Shown piece after piece: positions 1 to 8,918 of a DNA stretch of 64,000 bases. Numbering within the stretch: the stretch's first letter is position 1; every line of letters begins with the position of its first letter. The DNA is from HTCC2207 sp002685195 (GTDB lineage: Bacteria; Pseudomonadota; Gammaproteobacteria; Pseudomonadales; Porticoccaceae). The notes beneath the pieces were generated by a model. It had not been told where the DNA came from. It ran no database searches and saw only the letters and a list, made by a program, of their open reading frames with translations. The stretch covers positions 2,480,001 to 2,544,000 of the forward strand of contig CP179212.1 in NCBI GenBank assembly GCA_051201675.1, written 5' to 3'. A program made the translations under genes and the position numbers.

Positions 1-82
1 GCCATTTGGGTAGTGCTTTAACTTCATATAGCTTTTGCTGAGGCAAATCAGCGGGACTCATGGGTATATTAAGGTGGCTCAT
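1..82 (-). CDS. Unidentified protein, N-terminal fragment running off the left edge
   Basis: An open frame starts at ATG 82-80 and continues past base 1. Its first 27 residues begin MSHLNIPMSPADLPQ. The start overlaps the stop of the upstream small gene as ATGA, the usual sign of translational coupling, so the two genes are probably one transcript. Too little is present to name a family. The position beside a defence cassette suggests a mobile-element gene, but that is only inference. Confidence 0.4.
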   Translation of the reverse strand, partial: MSHLNIPMSPADLPQQKLYEVKALPKW

Positions 83-258
83 TTGCGACCACCTTTAATG
101 GTATTGCCGATGACTAAATAGCTATCACACAAGCCCATTCGCTCCAAAAACTCTCTAGCCTCTTCAGGTGTAAGACGCTTTACCTTAACGCGCGGTTTAT
201 TTGTGGTTGAAGATCTACTTTTGGTGTCACCATTGAGTGAGTGATTGATATTTGACAT
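79..258 (-). CDS. Small hypothetical protein (59 aa)
   Basis: I do not recognise this protein. It begins MSNINHSLNGDTKSR and has a basic, low-complexity N-terminal half (Ser, Thr, Lys, Arg) followed by a compact segment with KVKRLTPEEAREFLERMG, which reads as a helix-rich module. I chose ATG 258 because an AGAGG-like Shine-Dalgarno sits about ten bases upstream; the same frame is open further upstream to about 360, but that extension looks less protein-like. The stop codon overlaps the start of the next gene (ATGA at 79-82), so the pair is probably co-translated. Such small coupled genes are common at the edges of integrative elements, but no function can be assigned. Confidence 0.45.
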   Translation of the reverse strand: MSNINHSLNGDTKSRSSTTNKPRVKVKRLTPEEAREFLERMGLCDSYLVIGNTIKGGRK

Positions 259-545
259 AACTTTAGCCTCTTTAGTGCTTTGCTTGATGCGGGCGCACAA
301 TCTGGTTATCAAATGCCCAGCTTTTAAGGAAAGCCAACCTGTAAAAATGCAAAAACCCAATCCAGCAAAGCTAAATCGGGTTAATAGTCGAGGTTAATCG
401 ATTCTCCGGTTTAGCTGGTATTTATAAAGCACCCCGCAATCTGGATCAAATCGGTGCTGAGCTCCAATAATAGCAACATATCGGAGTGAAGCAACCCTCT
501 AGCGATTCAATTTGGAGGTTATTTGACGAAATGGCCTGATCAGCT

Positions 546-1643
546 ATGCTTAGCCATCAATCAAAATTCACAAAACAGCGTCCTACTATGGCAGATCCAA
601 AATTAACACCGGGCACCCTTTACATAGATCGCGATCAAGATGTCCTATCAGGGGAGTGGGGACCGTATGTGAAGATTGGTATCGTACGGAATGACAAAGA
701 AGCATCCATCCGAAATAAAGAGCATCAAACAGGCAATCCTAGACAAATCCATGTCATTTTTTCTACGGAATCGCCTATGGTTGAACATCTTGAAACCTAT
801 CTGCACCATATTTTTGCATCCCGGCGCGTGCTAGGTGAGTGGTTTTTGCTTGATGACAATGCTGTTCAAACTCAAGTCATACCTATTGCAGAGACCCTAA
901 TAGAAGAACAGCGCACATCGTTGGAAGCCTTCACACAAAAAGCAGCTCATAAATCTATCACGTCATCTGGCATCTCTAGGGAGCCTACCGACTCTGAATT
1001 GGTACTGCACCAAAAAGCAATTGACGCAAAACACGCCTTGGAGATTCTCCAAGCGAGACAGGATATTATTAAAAGTAAGCTAATCCAATTAGCTGCAGGT
1101 TCGGGAGGTATAAGCGGAGTATTAGATTTTCAGACAAAGATCTTAAGACCATCTTTGCAAAAGTCTAAACTCAGAACTGACCATCCAGAATTATATTCAG
1201 AGTATGAAACACTAGTACTAGGAGAGCCGAAAGGGTCGTTCGCGGTAAAAGGTACTTCATCGCTTAAGAAATTGGATAAAGAGTTATATGACGAGAAGAA
1301 GTTAATGGCTCATTCAGCTACAACAGACAACAGCGATATTACTAGTCCAGAAGTTGAACGAAATCCCACTATCGCTGACCTACATCAAGCCTACCTAGAA
1401 AACCTGAAAGCAATAGCCTCTGCCGATTGGCTGCATGAGTCTTTAAAGGCAGGTCTAGCATTAATATTACATAATGATGATGAAATTAAGGGTGTAGTCT
1501 CATGGAAACGGCTCGCAAAGGAGGAGTCTAAGTTCGATACAGACTCGTTCGCAAAAGACCATCCAGATATGTATGCAAAGTACCTATCCTCGGAAAAAGT
1601 GACTATTGCATCAATTGTTAACCCATCACGGCCATATAAATAA
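546..1643 (+). CDS. GIY-YIG (T5orf172/Mug113-like) protein with duplicated C-terminal domain
   Basis: The N-terminal 110 residues fit a divergent GIY-YIG nuclease fold of the T5orf172 type: TLYI near residue 24, VKIG near 42, an Arg near 56, and a Glu-rich VEHLETYLHHIF segment near 79-90, ending in EWFLL. A linker (110-150) follows. Then come two copies of a roughly 87-residue module, about residues 154-242 and 279-365. Both start with LHQ and share GVL/GVV near their middle and a DHPELY / DHPDMY motif. I know of no named domain for this repeat. The start is uncertain: ATG 546 or ATG 588 (MADPKL), neither with a strong ribosome site. The gene faces the minus-strand restriction operon and may be an accessory nuclease or an independent cargo gene. 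Confidence 0.7.
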   Translation: MLSHQSKFTKQRPTMADPKLTPGTLYIDRDQDVLSGEWGPYVKIGIVRNDKEASIRNKEHQTGNPRQIHVIFSTESPMVEHLETYLHHIFASRRVLGEWFLLDDNAVQTQVIPIAETLIEEQRTSLEAFTQKAAHKSITSSGISREPTDSELVLHQKAIDAKHALEILQARQDIIKSKLIQLAAGSGGISGVLDFQTKILRPSLQKSKLRTDHPELYSEYETLVLGEPKGSFAVKGTSSLKKLDKELYDEKKLMAHSATTDNSDITSPEVERNPTIADLHQAYLENLKAIASADWLHESLKAGLALILHNDDEIKGVVSWKRLAKEESKFDTDSFAKDHPDMYAKYLSSEKVTIASIVNPSRPYK

Positions 1644-1655
1644 GAAAGTTGAACC

Positions 1656-1853
1656 ATGTCTCTAAATGGCCAATACAAGAGCATAAAATTTATACAGTTA
1701 GTTTGAGAGTTAATCCGAGAATACTATGGAGTTGAGGACGATGAGTCAGAGCATACTAAGAAGCTGAAGTATAAGATCGAGGGGTTCTTTGAAGCTGGAC
1801 TACTCGTTGATGCGGCAACCAAAGCAGAAGACACTGAATATATAGACTTTTAG
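1656..1853 (+). pseudogene. Interrupted 66-codon reading frame (small gene remnant)
   Basis: A frame beginning at ATG 1656 reads MSLNGQYKSIKFIQLV and then meets TGA at 1704-1706. It stays open for another 48 codons to TAG 1851-1853. The second part has ordinary protein composition (ELIREYYGVEDDESE, then KIEGFFEAGLLVDAA). An AAGAAAG ribosome-site-like stretch precedes the ATG. It starts just after the GIY-YIG gene and ends one base before the stop of the convergent endonuclease gene. A disrupted small gene is the simplest reading. The downstream half has no good start of its own. Confidence 0.35.
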
Positions 1854-3152
1854 TTACTCTAAAAATAGCTCTTCTGGCCGACGATTGGCACGTAATCTTT
1901 GGTACTCGGTATCTACCCATTGAAGATAAGCATTTAGTGATTGCCATCCTTGCTCATGCAAAATGATTTTTACAGTTTTAACAAGCTTGTCTCCATTGAC
2001 CAATAATATTGGGTAAGAGTCTTCAATAATTTCTTGCTGTACATCCGGTGAAAAGTAGCTTGTTGTCACATAAGAGCCGATCCAGCCTCGCTTCAATCTA
2101 GCGACAGTTCTTGCGATATGATTACCTCCTGTTGGTGTGTCAATACTTTCACACTTAGCCTGCCCAAGTAGGATTATTTTTGCTCTCCCAAAGCCATTAC
2201 CAATATCCATACGACCATAGAAGTCCGCTCCACCATCTCTCCCAACATCTGTAATCCAGCCAGTAACGTAGTTGCCTCCATTATCCTTAATTATTTTTTC
2301 AGTAACCAAAGCTGCAAGTGCTTCAAAATTCGATTTTTTATGGCGGTAAAAAGCATATATCTCTTTTAGTAAAGCTAACTCCTCAGTTCCTTTTTGCGGT
2401 TGCTGATCCTTACTGGGTAGGACATGTAGTCGAGAAATCCGCCTACGGCTTAAATTAAGAGCACCCTCGCCATGCTTTAGCCATCGCTGCCAGCTCTTGG
2501 GTGCTAATTGATTCGTATGCGCCAAACTAAGAGTGCTATCTCGACGTGCCGAAATCCAACTCCAATCAAAAGACTCACCCTCTTCTGCCATTGAAAATAT
2601 TACAAAATCGTACTGATAATTCGAAAAAGAACGTTTATTTTTTAGGCAGTATTGAGTTATGAGCTGGATATTCCTTATCATCCCGAAACCATTAAATTCG
2701 ATATACCCTTTTTTCTTACCATTGACTGTAACTGAACGATAAAACAGTAATGGAATGGACAAACTTCTATGCTCTTTCTCCAATGCAGAATGTGCTTGAA
2801 ATGCGCTGATTAAGGCTTTGTTGCCCTCCGTCTCATGTCCAGCCGAGTCAGGGCTTTTGTTATCTCCAAAATAATGAATATGCCCGTTATCCACATCAAA
2901 TGTATCTTTCCATGGAGTGTCTTGACTGCCGACCTTATGTGGCGAACTTCTGATTAGAATTGCAGGTAATCTAGGACCATCGAGAGCAAGGACAGCAGAG
3001 ATTGGATTTATTCCACGCTCCAGTAGAGCTAACTTATGAGGTAGTTCTGAAGAGGTTACATAAAAATGGTTCTTGAACCCGTCAATTTCTTCTGGGTCTC
3101 TAGAGTATGGTCTGGCTGTTCTAAAGATCTCTCCAATTTTAATTTTCGTCAA
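1854..3152 (-). CDS. Mrr-type restriction endonuclease with a large unassigned N-terminal domain
   Basis: The protein has 432 residues. The C-terminal third has the Mrr-family PD-(D/E)XK layout: FEAL at about 276-279, GRDGGADF with the catalytic Asp near 310, and the QAK signature (Gln 331, Lys 333). It therefore probably cleaves DNA. The N-terminal 250 residues include HYFGDNKSPDSAGHETEGNK (93-112) and a WSWI/RRDS segment, and do not resemble a helicase or methylase. They may be a target-recognition domain like that of modification-dependent enzymes such as AspBHI, from memory and unverified. The start is TTG 3152: the Shine-Dalgarno AAGGAG sits six bases upstream and overlaps the AIPR stop. 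It is the last gene of the operon, ten bases after AIPR. Confidence 0.8.
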   Translation of the reverse strand: MTKIKIGEIFRTARPYSRDPEEIDGFKNHFYVTSSELPHKLALLERGINPISAVLALDGPRLPAILIRSSPHKVGSQDTPWKDTFDVDNGHIHYFGDNKSPDSAGHETEGNKALISAFQAHSALEKEHRSLSIPLLFYRSVTVNGKKKGYIEFNGFGMIRNIQLITQYCLKNKRSFSNYQYDFVIFSMAEEGESFDWSWISARRDSTLSLAHTNQLAPKSWQRWLKHGEGALNLSRRRISRLHVLPSKDQQPQKGTEELALLKEIYAFYRHKKSNFEALAALVTEKIIKDNGGNYVTGWITDVGRDGGADFYGRMDIGNGFGRAKIILLGQAKCESIDTPTGGNHIARTVARLKRGWIGSYVTTSYFSPDVQQEIIEDSYPILLVNGDKLVKTVKIILHEQGWQSLNAYLQWVDTEYQRLRANRRPEELFLE

Positions 3153-3162
3153 AGGAGGCTCC

Positions 3163-5205
3163 TTACAAAGTTACAAATGGCGATTTATCTTTTTCATACT
3201 GGGAAACCAATGGCTCAAGTACTTTTATTTGCGCCTCTGTTAATGATCTTCCTAATTTTGCTAGATTGATAATATCTAGTTTTTTAGCAGTTGCTAAATC
3301 CATACTTACCAAATACTTTATTACAGCATCCCACTGATCTGGCGAAAGTGTTTGTACTTTTATTTCACCCTTGAGCGTGCTATCCAGCGTCTGTACCTTT
3401 GCAGATTCAGCATCAGATTTTTTAATGTCATCCGCGTTCCAAAAATAATCTTCTAGCTGAGATATATCTACTGGAAGTATAGCGTCCTTTAAGTTTTGCC
3501 ATGCAGCTTGAGTCTTGGCATAAGTGGATAAGTTTCCTGAATATTTTCGCAACTCAGCATCAGCTTTTTCAGCTAAATGGAGAAGGACTGTTACCATATC
3601 ACCTGGGCAATTTTGAATGCGATATAAGTGGTCATAATTTAATGATTTTCCAGCTAGACTTAGCTGTTCAGCGAATAAAGAAATTGTGTAATTAACAATT
3701 GGAGCCCTATAGCCGTCATACCAAGGCTGTTTTAGAACTTGCTTTTCCAGAGCTCTGAATATGAGCGCATGAACCACACATTTTTTAAAATAGGCCTCTC
3801 CGAAAAATGCGTCGTTCTTTTCCCATAATTTACTAATCCGTTCAGCGAACTTTTGGAAGTTAGCCTGCGCGCCCTTACTAACCTCGTACGGTAGACTAAT
3901 CCAGCTATTCTCAAATTTACCAAGGTCAGTCTTGGTAATGAGCTGGTCTCTGGGACTTTGCTTGGCAAAAAGTTTTCTTTCTCCCTCCCTCTTATAAGCC
4001 TGAGAATCAACATATTGACCTCTAGCTCTTTCATAAAACCACTGAGTTTGAACAGCAGATCCAGGCTTAGCTGGAGCAAACAATCTCCTGGATATTTCTT
4101 CGATTCTTACGTGATAGGGATGATTAGAAAACAAATCAGCCGCACTTACTTTGTTCTGTGAATTTGCATATTCTGCTATTTTGGGGACTAAGCGCTCTAC
4201 ATTTTCGGGCTTCACAACCGTCAATTTCATTTGTACAGATACGTCAGTCACATCAACATTATCTTTGATTACAGCTGCATAAATAGAAGAAGTGGTCTGC
4301 CCTCCGTTGACTATTTGAAAGTTTTTAATTTCCTTAATTGCAGAATTTGTTTCATCGGTAAATACAATTTCCTCTGCAGTGGTCGTTAACCCGTTGTTGT
4401 AAGCGAAAAAATACTCTGGATTTTCTTTAATAGTCCGCCGAATTCCTTTATTAATATTTCCTCTATTAGATAAGTAAGTTCGTACATTTTGTTCTAACAA
4501 TCTGGCACGCCATTTATCGTACAAATCAAATAAAACCGGTCCTGATATAACAGCGAGTAGAGACGTCATCTCTCCGGTGCTTTCAGAAGTCACTAAACAT
4601 GGTATGGGTGAGTGGGACAAGTCCACTCGCATCTCTTCCCTCTCCCTCCCGGATAACTCTAAGTTATAAAATCTTCCCAGATCCCAGATATGAATGGTTG
4701 CTGGAAAGTCTCTATAGTCAGGCGCTGTTATATCTCCGATTACTTTACTTAAGGGCTTATTAGAAATAATGTAGTAGTTAATTGCTCTGACATTAGTCCA
4801 AAAAGATTTGATAGCCTCTGCAGCTGCCCAGGTTTCAGAACCGGGTTCAAACGTTATCCAGGTGTCATTTTCAAGCACTACATCAAGGAATTTTTTTAAC
4901 TTACTTATGAAACCCTTCAAATCAGTCGCTGTTAAATTTGCTGGTTTTGTTGCGTCATCAAATACTGAGATAAACAAGTTAAGATGTCGTGTTTCTTGGT
5001 CAATTTCATAAGCATCTAAACGCCAGCGGTTTGCAGAGTCTTTACCTTCAATAACATGGTATTCATCAAACTCTCCTGCATCAGACAAAAGAGAAAGCAT
5101 GTTTTTCAAAAATTGTAACTCAGTCGAAACACCAGTCATCTGTGCTTCATTAATAGCTTGAGCCATGATTACTTGATAATAATCATTTACCGTAAAGTCG
5201 CTCAT
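3163..5205 (-). CDS. AIPR family protein (abortive infection phage resistance)
   Basis: The protein has 680 residues. It carries the AIPR core at about 240-310: a NKGIRRTIKENPEYFFAYNN stretch, then GLTTTAEEI and a FQIVNGGQTTSSIY motif, which are the hallmark of the family. Known members are linked to phage resistance and sit in restriction-type operons, but their biochemistry is poorly defined. The N-terminal 130 residues (VIEGKDSANRWRLDAYEID, then LFISVFDD) could hold a degenerate nuclease-like fold; this is only a suspicion. ATG 5205 is preceded by GAGGAA five bases upstream and lies 23 bases inside the end of the PD-(D/E)XK gene, so translation is coupled. Its stop TAA is part of the ribosome site of the next gene. 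Confidence 0.85.
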   Translation of the reverse strand: MSDFTVNDYYQVIMAQAINEAQMTGVSTELQFLKNMLSLLSDAGEFDEYHVIEGKDSANRWRLDAYEIDQETRHLNLFISVFDDATKPANLTATDLKGFISKLKKFLDVVLENDTWITFEPGSETWAAAEAIKSFWTNVRAINYYIISNKPLSKVIGDITAPDYRDFPATIHIWDLGRFYNLELSGREREEMRVDLSHSPIPCLVTSESTGEMTSLLAVISGPVLFDLYDKWRARLLEQNVRTYLSNRGNINKGIRRTIKENPEYFFAYNNGLTTTAEEIVFTDETNSAIKEIKNFQIVNGGQTTSSIYAAVIKDNVDVTDVSVQMKLTVVKPENVERLVPKIAEYANSQNKVSAADLFSNHPYHVRIEEISRRLFAPAKPGSAVQTQWFYERARGQYVDSQAYKREGERKLFAKQSPRDQLITKTDLGKFENSWISLPYEVSKGAQANFQKFAERISKLWEKNDAFFGEAYFKKCVVHALIFRALEKQVLKQPWYDGYRAPIVNYTISLFAEQLSLAGKSLNYDHLYRIQNCPGDMVTVLLHLAEKADAELRKYSGNLSTYAKTQAAWQNLKDAILPVDISQLEDYFWNADDIKKSDAESAKVQTLDSTLKGEIKVQTLSPDQWDAVIKYLVSMDLATAKKLDIINLAKLGRSLTEAQIKVLEPLVSQYEKDKSPFVTL

Positions 5206-6118
5206 GCATTTCCTCTAATGTTAATTTAGTTGATGCTGAAACTGATAAGTCCACGGTATACCTGGCGGCAATAAGACCACTAATCTCTCCAGCTTGAAGC
5301 ATTGGGACACTTTCATCTACAAAATAGGCAGCCCCATTTTCTATTAATATCGATGACTTAAAGTTTTTATCTCTAACAAACCCTGCTTCCGTGATGAGAT
5401 CCATAAATTCATCACTTTTCGAACCCAAGGTATCACAAAGCCGAGCAACGCAATCATTAACTGTCTCACCGTCATCATCTAAAGTTGCGCTATAAGCAAC
5501 AACATACATCCCAAGTTCTCTATCCAATTGCTCTAATGAGCTAATGGATACAGTGTTAGAGTGGGTTTTAACTTTGATTTCAACTATTGTATCGCCGTCC
5601 ACGAAGTCTTGAGCGGCTCCAGATGGACCTGTCCATGTATTTAGAGGATGTCCTTTGTTTAGCCATTGATTCTCTAGATATTGAAGTTCAGCCATTAAGC
5701 CAATAGCCGCATTTTTAGACAGACCACCACGATTCTTAGAAAACAATTCCTCCCATGCATAAGCGCGGTTTACGATGGCCTGCGGAAACTTAGTTAACTC
5801 TATATGTTCAACACAGAAATTCAGCAAATCAAGGACTAGTTGTTCAAATAATTCTCTTAATGATTCGTCATCACATAAAAAACAAAAATATGTCTGGCCT
5901 TGCACGATTTCACTTTCAATAAATTGGATTTTTTTATAGTTTCTATTAACTGTTGGCTTATGCGCATCAGTTGCACTAAATCCAATTCCGAATTCGCCAT
6001 TGAAGCCCAGCACCCAATCAACTCCTGAACATTGGGCTATGGCTTTTGTGTTGACATTATGAATGCTGTCTGGTCGCTCCATTATGTCCCAGTCAGATTG
6101 TAATATTATTTTATCCAC
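5183..6118 (-). CDS. PD-(D/E)XK motif protein (DUF4420-like nuclease)
   Basis: The protein has about 311 residues and matches the DUF4420 class of PD-(D/E)XK proteins, which occur next to Z1 helicases and MORC-like ATPases. Visible catalytic elements are AELQYL (Glu near 144), AAQDFV (Asp near 171) and VEIKVKT (Glu 180, Lys 182), in the right order and spacing for an active nuclease. I chose GTG 6118 because GGAG lies seven bases upstream and it gives only an eight-base overlap with the helicase gene; the upstream ATG at 6157 would overlap by 47 bases without a clear ribosome site. It is probably the effector cutting subunit used by the Z1 helicase, an inference from conserved gene order. Confidence 0.82.
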   Translation of the reverse strand: MDKIILQSDWDIMERPDSIHNVNTKAIAQCSGVDWVLGFNGEFGIGFSATDAHKPTVNRNYKKIQFIESEIVQGQTYFCFLCDDESLRELFEQLVLDLLNFCVEHIELTKFPQAIVNRAYAWEELFSKNRGGLSKNAAIGLMAELQYLENQWLNKGHPLNTWTGPSGAAQDFVDGDTIVEIKVKTHSNTVSISSLEQLDRELGMYVVAYSATLDDDGETVNDCVARLCDTLGSKSDEFMDLITEAGFVRDKNFKSSILIENGAAYFVDESVPMLQAGEISGLIAARYTVDLSVSASTKLTLEEMHERLYGK

Positions 6119-8918
6119 GGTCACTCTCCAAATCGCCGAAGTAGTTCTTTGCATCATTAATATTCATGACGTAATTATCGCGCTCATAGTCTTGGCTCGA
6201 TGGTGGCAAAGAAACTGAATATGTCGGATATAAACTCCCGTTAGTCATTTTTTCCAGCCGTTTCATTTCTTCTGAATCGGCTTCGGATGGGATTTTGTTA
6301 CCATCATATTTGAATCCGATATCTATCATTTGTATCACCAGCAAAGGATTTCCACCATTTTTTCCCTTTAACTCACGACACTGTCTGCCCGAAAGATCCT
6401 TTGTCTTCATATTTTTTGCTAGCCCAATGGCTTCGAAATTTCCTGTTCCAACTCTTCTATTATCACCTAGAGGGAGTTCATATTTTTCAAATTGTTCAGA
6501 TAAATATTTATTTTCTGATATAGCTGATTTCGCCGCTAGCGTTTGGATGTTTCGTTTTTGACCTTTCGCCAGAAATCTCTCTGCTAACGGAGCATGGGAG
6601 TCCTGATTTTTTTCAGATACGTAAAATGCTACATCCCATTTAGAATATTCGGACTCCGCTCTGCGCTCTATAAATGGTAAGAACAAGCCATGAACAGACC
6701 ACTCGTTACCTTTAAAAACATCGAACGATTGCAAAAACCCAATCACTTCCTTGGCACTTACGTCTTTAAAAAAACCGGTTGTGCCCTGTTTGTTGACGTA
6801 GTTAAATTCGTAGATTTCGTCTAAAGATTCTAAGAAATGTTTTGAGAGAGCAATATTATGCAACTGCTTTTCAGGACGCACATCCACGTAAAACGTTTCT
6901 TTAAGTTTGTTATCAAATCGAGTTTTTCCTCTAATGTTGGTCCCGGTCCGCATTTTATTCTGAGCAGTGACTATTAAAGCTACTTCATGTGATCTCACTC
7001 TTAGACCAAATTCACTCGGCTCTATTTTATTCCTCTCAAATTCAATTAAATCGGTCTTTAACTCCTCTGTAGCTTCCGTAATAGTCCTATACCATCCCGC
7101 CGCAGATTTGGTTGTCCATAGGGTTACCAGATCATCATAACCATCCCGATACCCAAACCAACGCGCCATCTGCATTAAAGTGTCGTACATCTTTGATCGG
7201 CGATAAAAATAACTAACAGTTAAGCCTTCTAAAGTAAACCCACGTGCGAGTGTAAACCCCCCAATTGCGATGTATCTTCGTTGCTCCTCTTTTGGATAAA
7301 CTAAAGTGTCTGGGCTTTTACTATTAATTGAAACAACTAAAGGACGCTTTGTTGGATCAGACCCAATCTGCAAAAGACTCTTTTTCACCTGCTCCCATTG
7401 CTCTGGAACTAGTTTTTCCTTAACAAAAAATGATTCAAATTCTGATCTCAAATCAAAGAGGACCGATCCTGGCGGCTCGCTATGCTTCTGGAGTCCACTC
7501 ACGATTTTACTATTTTCAATATCCACCAATGAACTAAGTAAATTCTGAAATTTGATAAATCGGGAAACATTTATTAAACATGAATCATGCAAATCAGCCG
7601 GATTAATTTTTTTGCTTGACCGCCCAGCTCGCCTAATATCTTTAATCGCACAAGAGATGAAAAAATGACGCAGCGCTCTTATCAAAGATCGCGGCAATCC
7701 AAGTGGCTGATCTTCAGCCTTATGACTAAGCGGAAAAAAAGTTTCCGCATCAGATACAAACTGTTTGGTATTTCGTCTGCCTCCATCATCGAAATCGTCA
7801 TAGTAGAAAAATTTGCCACCACAATAATTCGCTGGCGCTTCTAAAGCGATGATGAAATCTTTAGGGTATAGATCAATTAAATCAGTGCTGTCAAATCCCT
7901 CTGGATCAATAAAAATATTTGCAAACGGTGTTGCTGTATATGCAACATACGCAACCTTGTTGCAGGCTGCAATTACCTCTCGAATGCCACGATTTACCGC
8001 CTTCGGTTCTTCATCCTCTTTTCCCGTATTTACCGAAGCGTTATCAGCCTCATCATCAATAATTAAAACAGCGCTATCCACGCCTGAGCTATTCTCATCG
8101 TCTTGACTCTTTAGCCACTTCAACAAGTACTCCAATAACGTTACGTTTTTTTTCGTAACTATAACGATTGGTGATGTGATTTGCTGGGAGAGAATATTAG
8201 TCGCAGTCGAAGTGTTTTTTAAGTCCTGCTTTCTATCAGTTATTGGAAACGGTTGCAGGTCCCTTCTTTGATTTGTACCTAGGCCTACACCCACGCGATA
8301 CCTATCCTGTGTTATTTGCTGTCCCGCAATTGATGTAGTACCAATAAAATCTTCATCAAGTCGCTTTTGAGTTTGCGATCTTAAATTCTCAGTAACGCCT
8401 GTAAAAACAATTATTATTTTATAACCAAGATCAGCTGCCTTGTTAATCAAGGCCGAGTAGTTACCTGTTTTACCGGCCTGAACATCTCCGATCACCATGC
8501 CAAGTGAATGAAAGTTGGCCCGGGCCATTGGGTCAGGCATGCCTTTTAAAATTCTATCTGTAGCTCTATGAGTATTTTGTAGCAAGACTGGCTTGGCTTT
8601 TTTTAATTTGCTATATCTATTCCAAAAATAACACTTTTCTGGATCAGGGTTAATAAACATACCAAGTTTTTCAATGGTTAACTTTTCGTAATTGAGTTTT
8701 TTGGAAACAATGCCTGTTATTTTTGTCTGAAAGTTTATGTGCTCCTCTCTTACGATTTTAATGAGGCTTTCTATCTCGCTTTGAGTTAATTGTTCATCAT
8801 ACTGTCGACTGATCGTCTCATAAAGCCAAGTTAGATCTGGCGGACCATCAAGCTTTTGGGCCAAACTAGCTATTTCTCCAGCCAAAAGACTTAATATTTC
8901 TGGTGTTACTTTAATCAT
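6111..8918 (-). CDS. Z1 domain superfamily II helicase
   Basis: The protein has 935 residues. Motif I (Walker A) is GDVQAGKTG at about 144-152. Motif II is IIDDEAD at about 286-292 and motif III-like YTATPFAN at 327-334. The Z1-specific C-terminal helicase block lies at 552-597 (GGFTLARGFTLEGL, SYFYRRSKMYDTL, QMARWFGYRDGY). All key residues are intact, so an ATP-driven DNA translocase is expected. ATG 8918 is chosen over the TTG three bases upstream because GGAG lies seven bases before it and the ATG overlaps the TGA of the ATPase gene by one base. Z1 helicases are typical partners of MORC-like ATPases and DUF4420 nucleases. Confidence 0.9.
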   Translation of the reverse strand: MIKVTPEILSLLAGEIASLAQKLDGPPDLTWLYETISRQYDEQLTQSEIESLIKIVREEHINFQTKITGIVSKKLNYEKLTIEKLGMFINPDPEKCYFWNRYSKLKKAKPVLLQNTHRATDRILKGMPDPMARANFHSLGMVIGDVQAGKTGNYSALINKAADLGYKIIIVFTGVTENLRSQTQKRLDEDFIGTTSIAGQQITQDRYRVGVGLGTNQRRDLQPFPITDRKQDLKNTSTATNILSQQITSPIVIVTKKNVTLLEYLLKWLKSQDDENSSGVDSAVLIIDDEADNASVNTGKEDEEPKAVNRGIREVIAACNKVAYVAYTATPFANIFIDPEGFDSTDLIDLYPKDFIIALEAPANYCGGKFFYYDDFDDGGRRNTKQFVSDAETFFPLSHKAEDQPLGLPRSLIRALRHFFISCAIKDIRRAGRSSKKINPADLHDSCLINVSRFIKFQNLLSSLVDIENSKIVSGLQKHSEPPGSVLFDLRSEFESFFVKEKLVPEQWEQVKKSLLQIGSDPTKRPLVVSINSKSPDTLVYPKEEQRRYIAIGGFTLARGFTLEGLTVSYFYRRSKMYDTLMQMARWFGYRDGYDDLVTLWTTKSAAGWYRTITEATEELKTDLIEFERNKIEPSEFGLRVRSHEVALIVTAQNKMRTGTNIRGKTRFDNKLKETFYVDVRPEKQLHNIALSKHFLESLDEIYEFNYVNKQGTTGFFKDVSAKEVIGFLQSFDVFKGNEWSVHGLFLPFIERRAESEYSKWDVAFYVSEKNQDSHAPLAERFLAKGQKRNIQTLAAKSAISENKYLSEQFEKYELPLGDNRRVGTGNFEAIGLAKNMKTKDLSGRQCRELKGKNGGNPLLVIQMIDIGFKYDGNKIPSEADSEEMKRLEKMTNGSLYPTYSVSLPPSSQDYERDNYVMNINDAKNYFGDLESDRG

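Noticed and set aside
1704..1706. In-frame TGA as a selenocysteine codon
   Set aside because: No selenocysteine insertion hairpin is evident after the codon and no Cys-containing homologue is known to me; a nonsense mutation is simpler.
3732..4079. Out-of-frame minus-strand frame inside the AIPR gene
   Set aside because: It overlaps the AIPR coding frame throughout and lacks its own start context.
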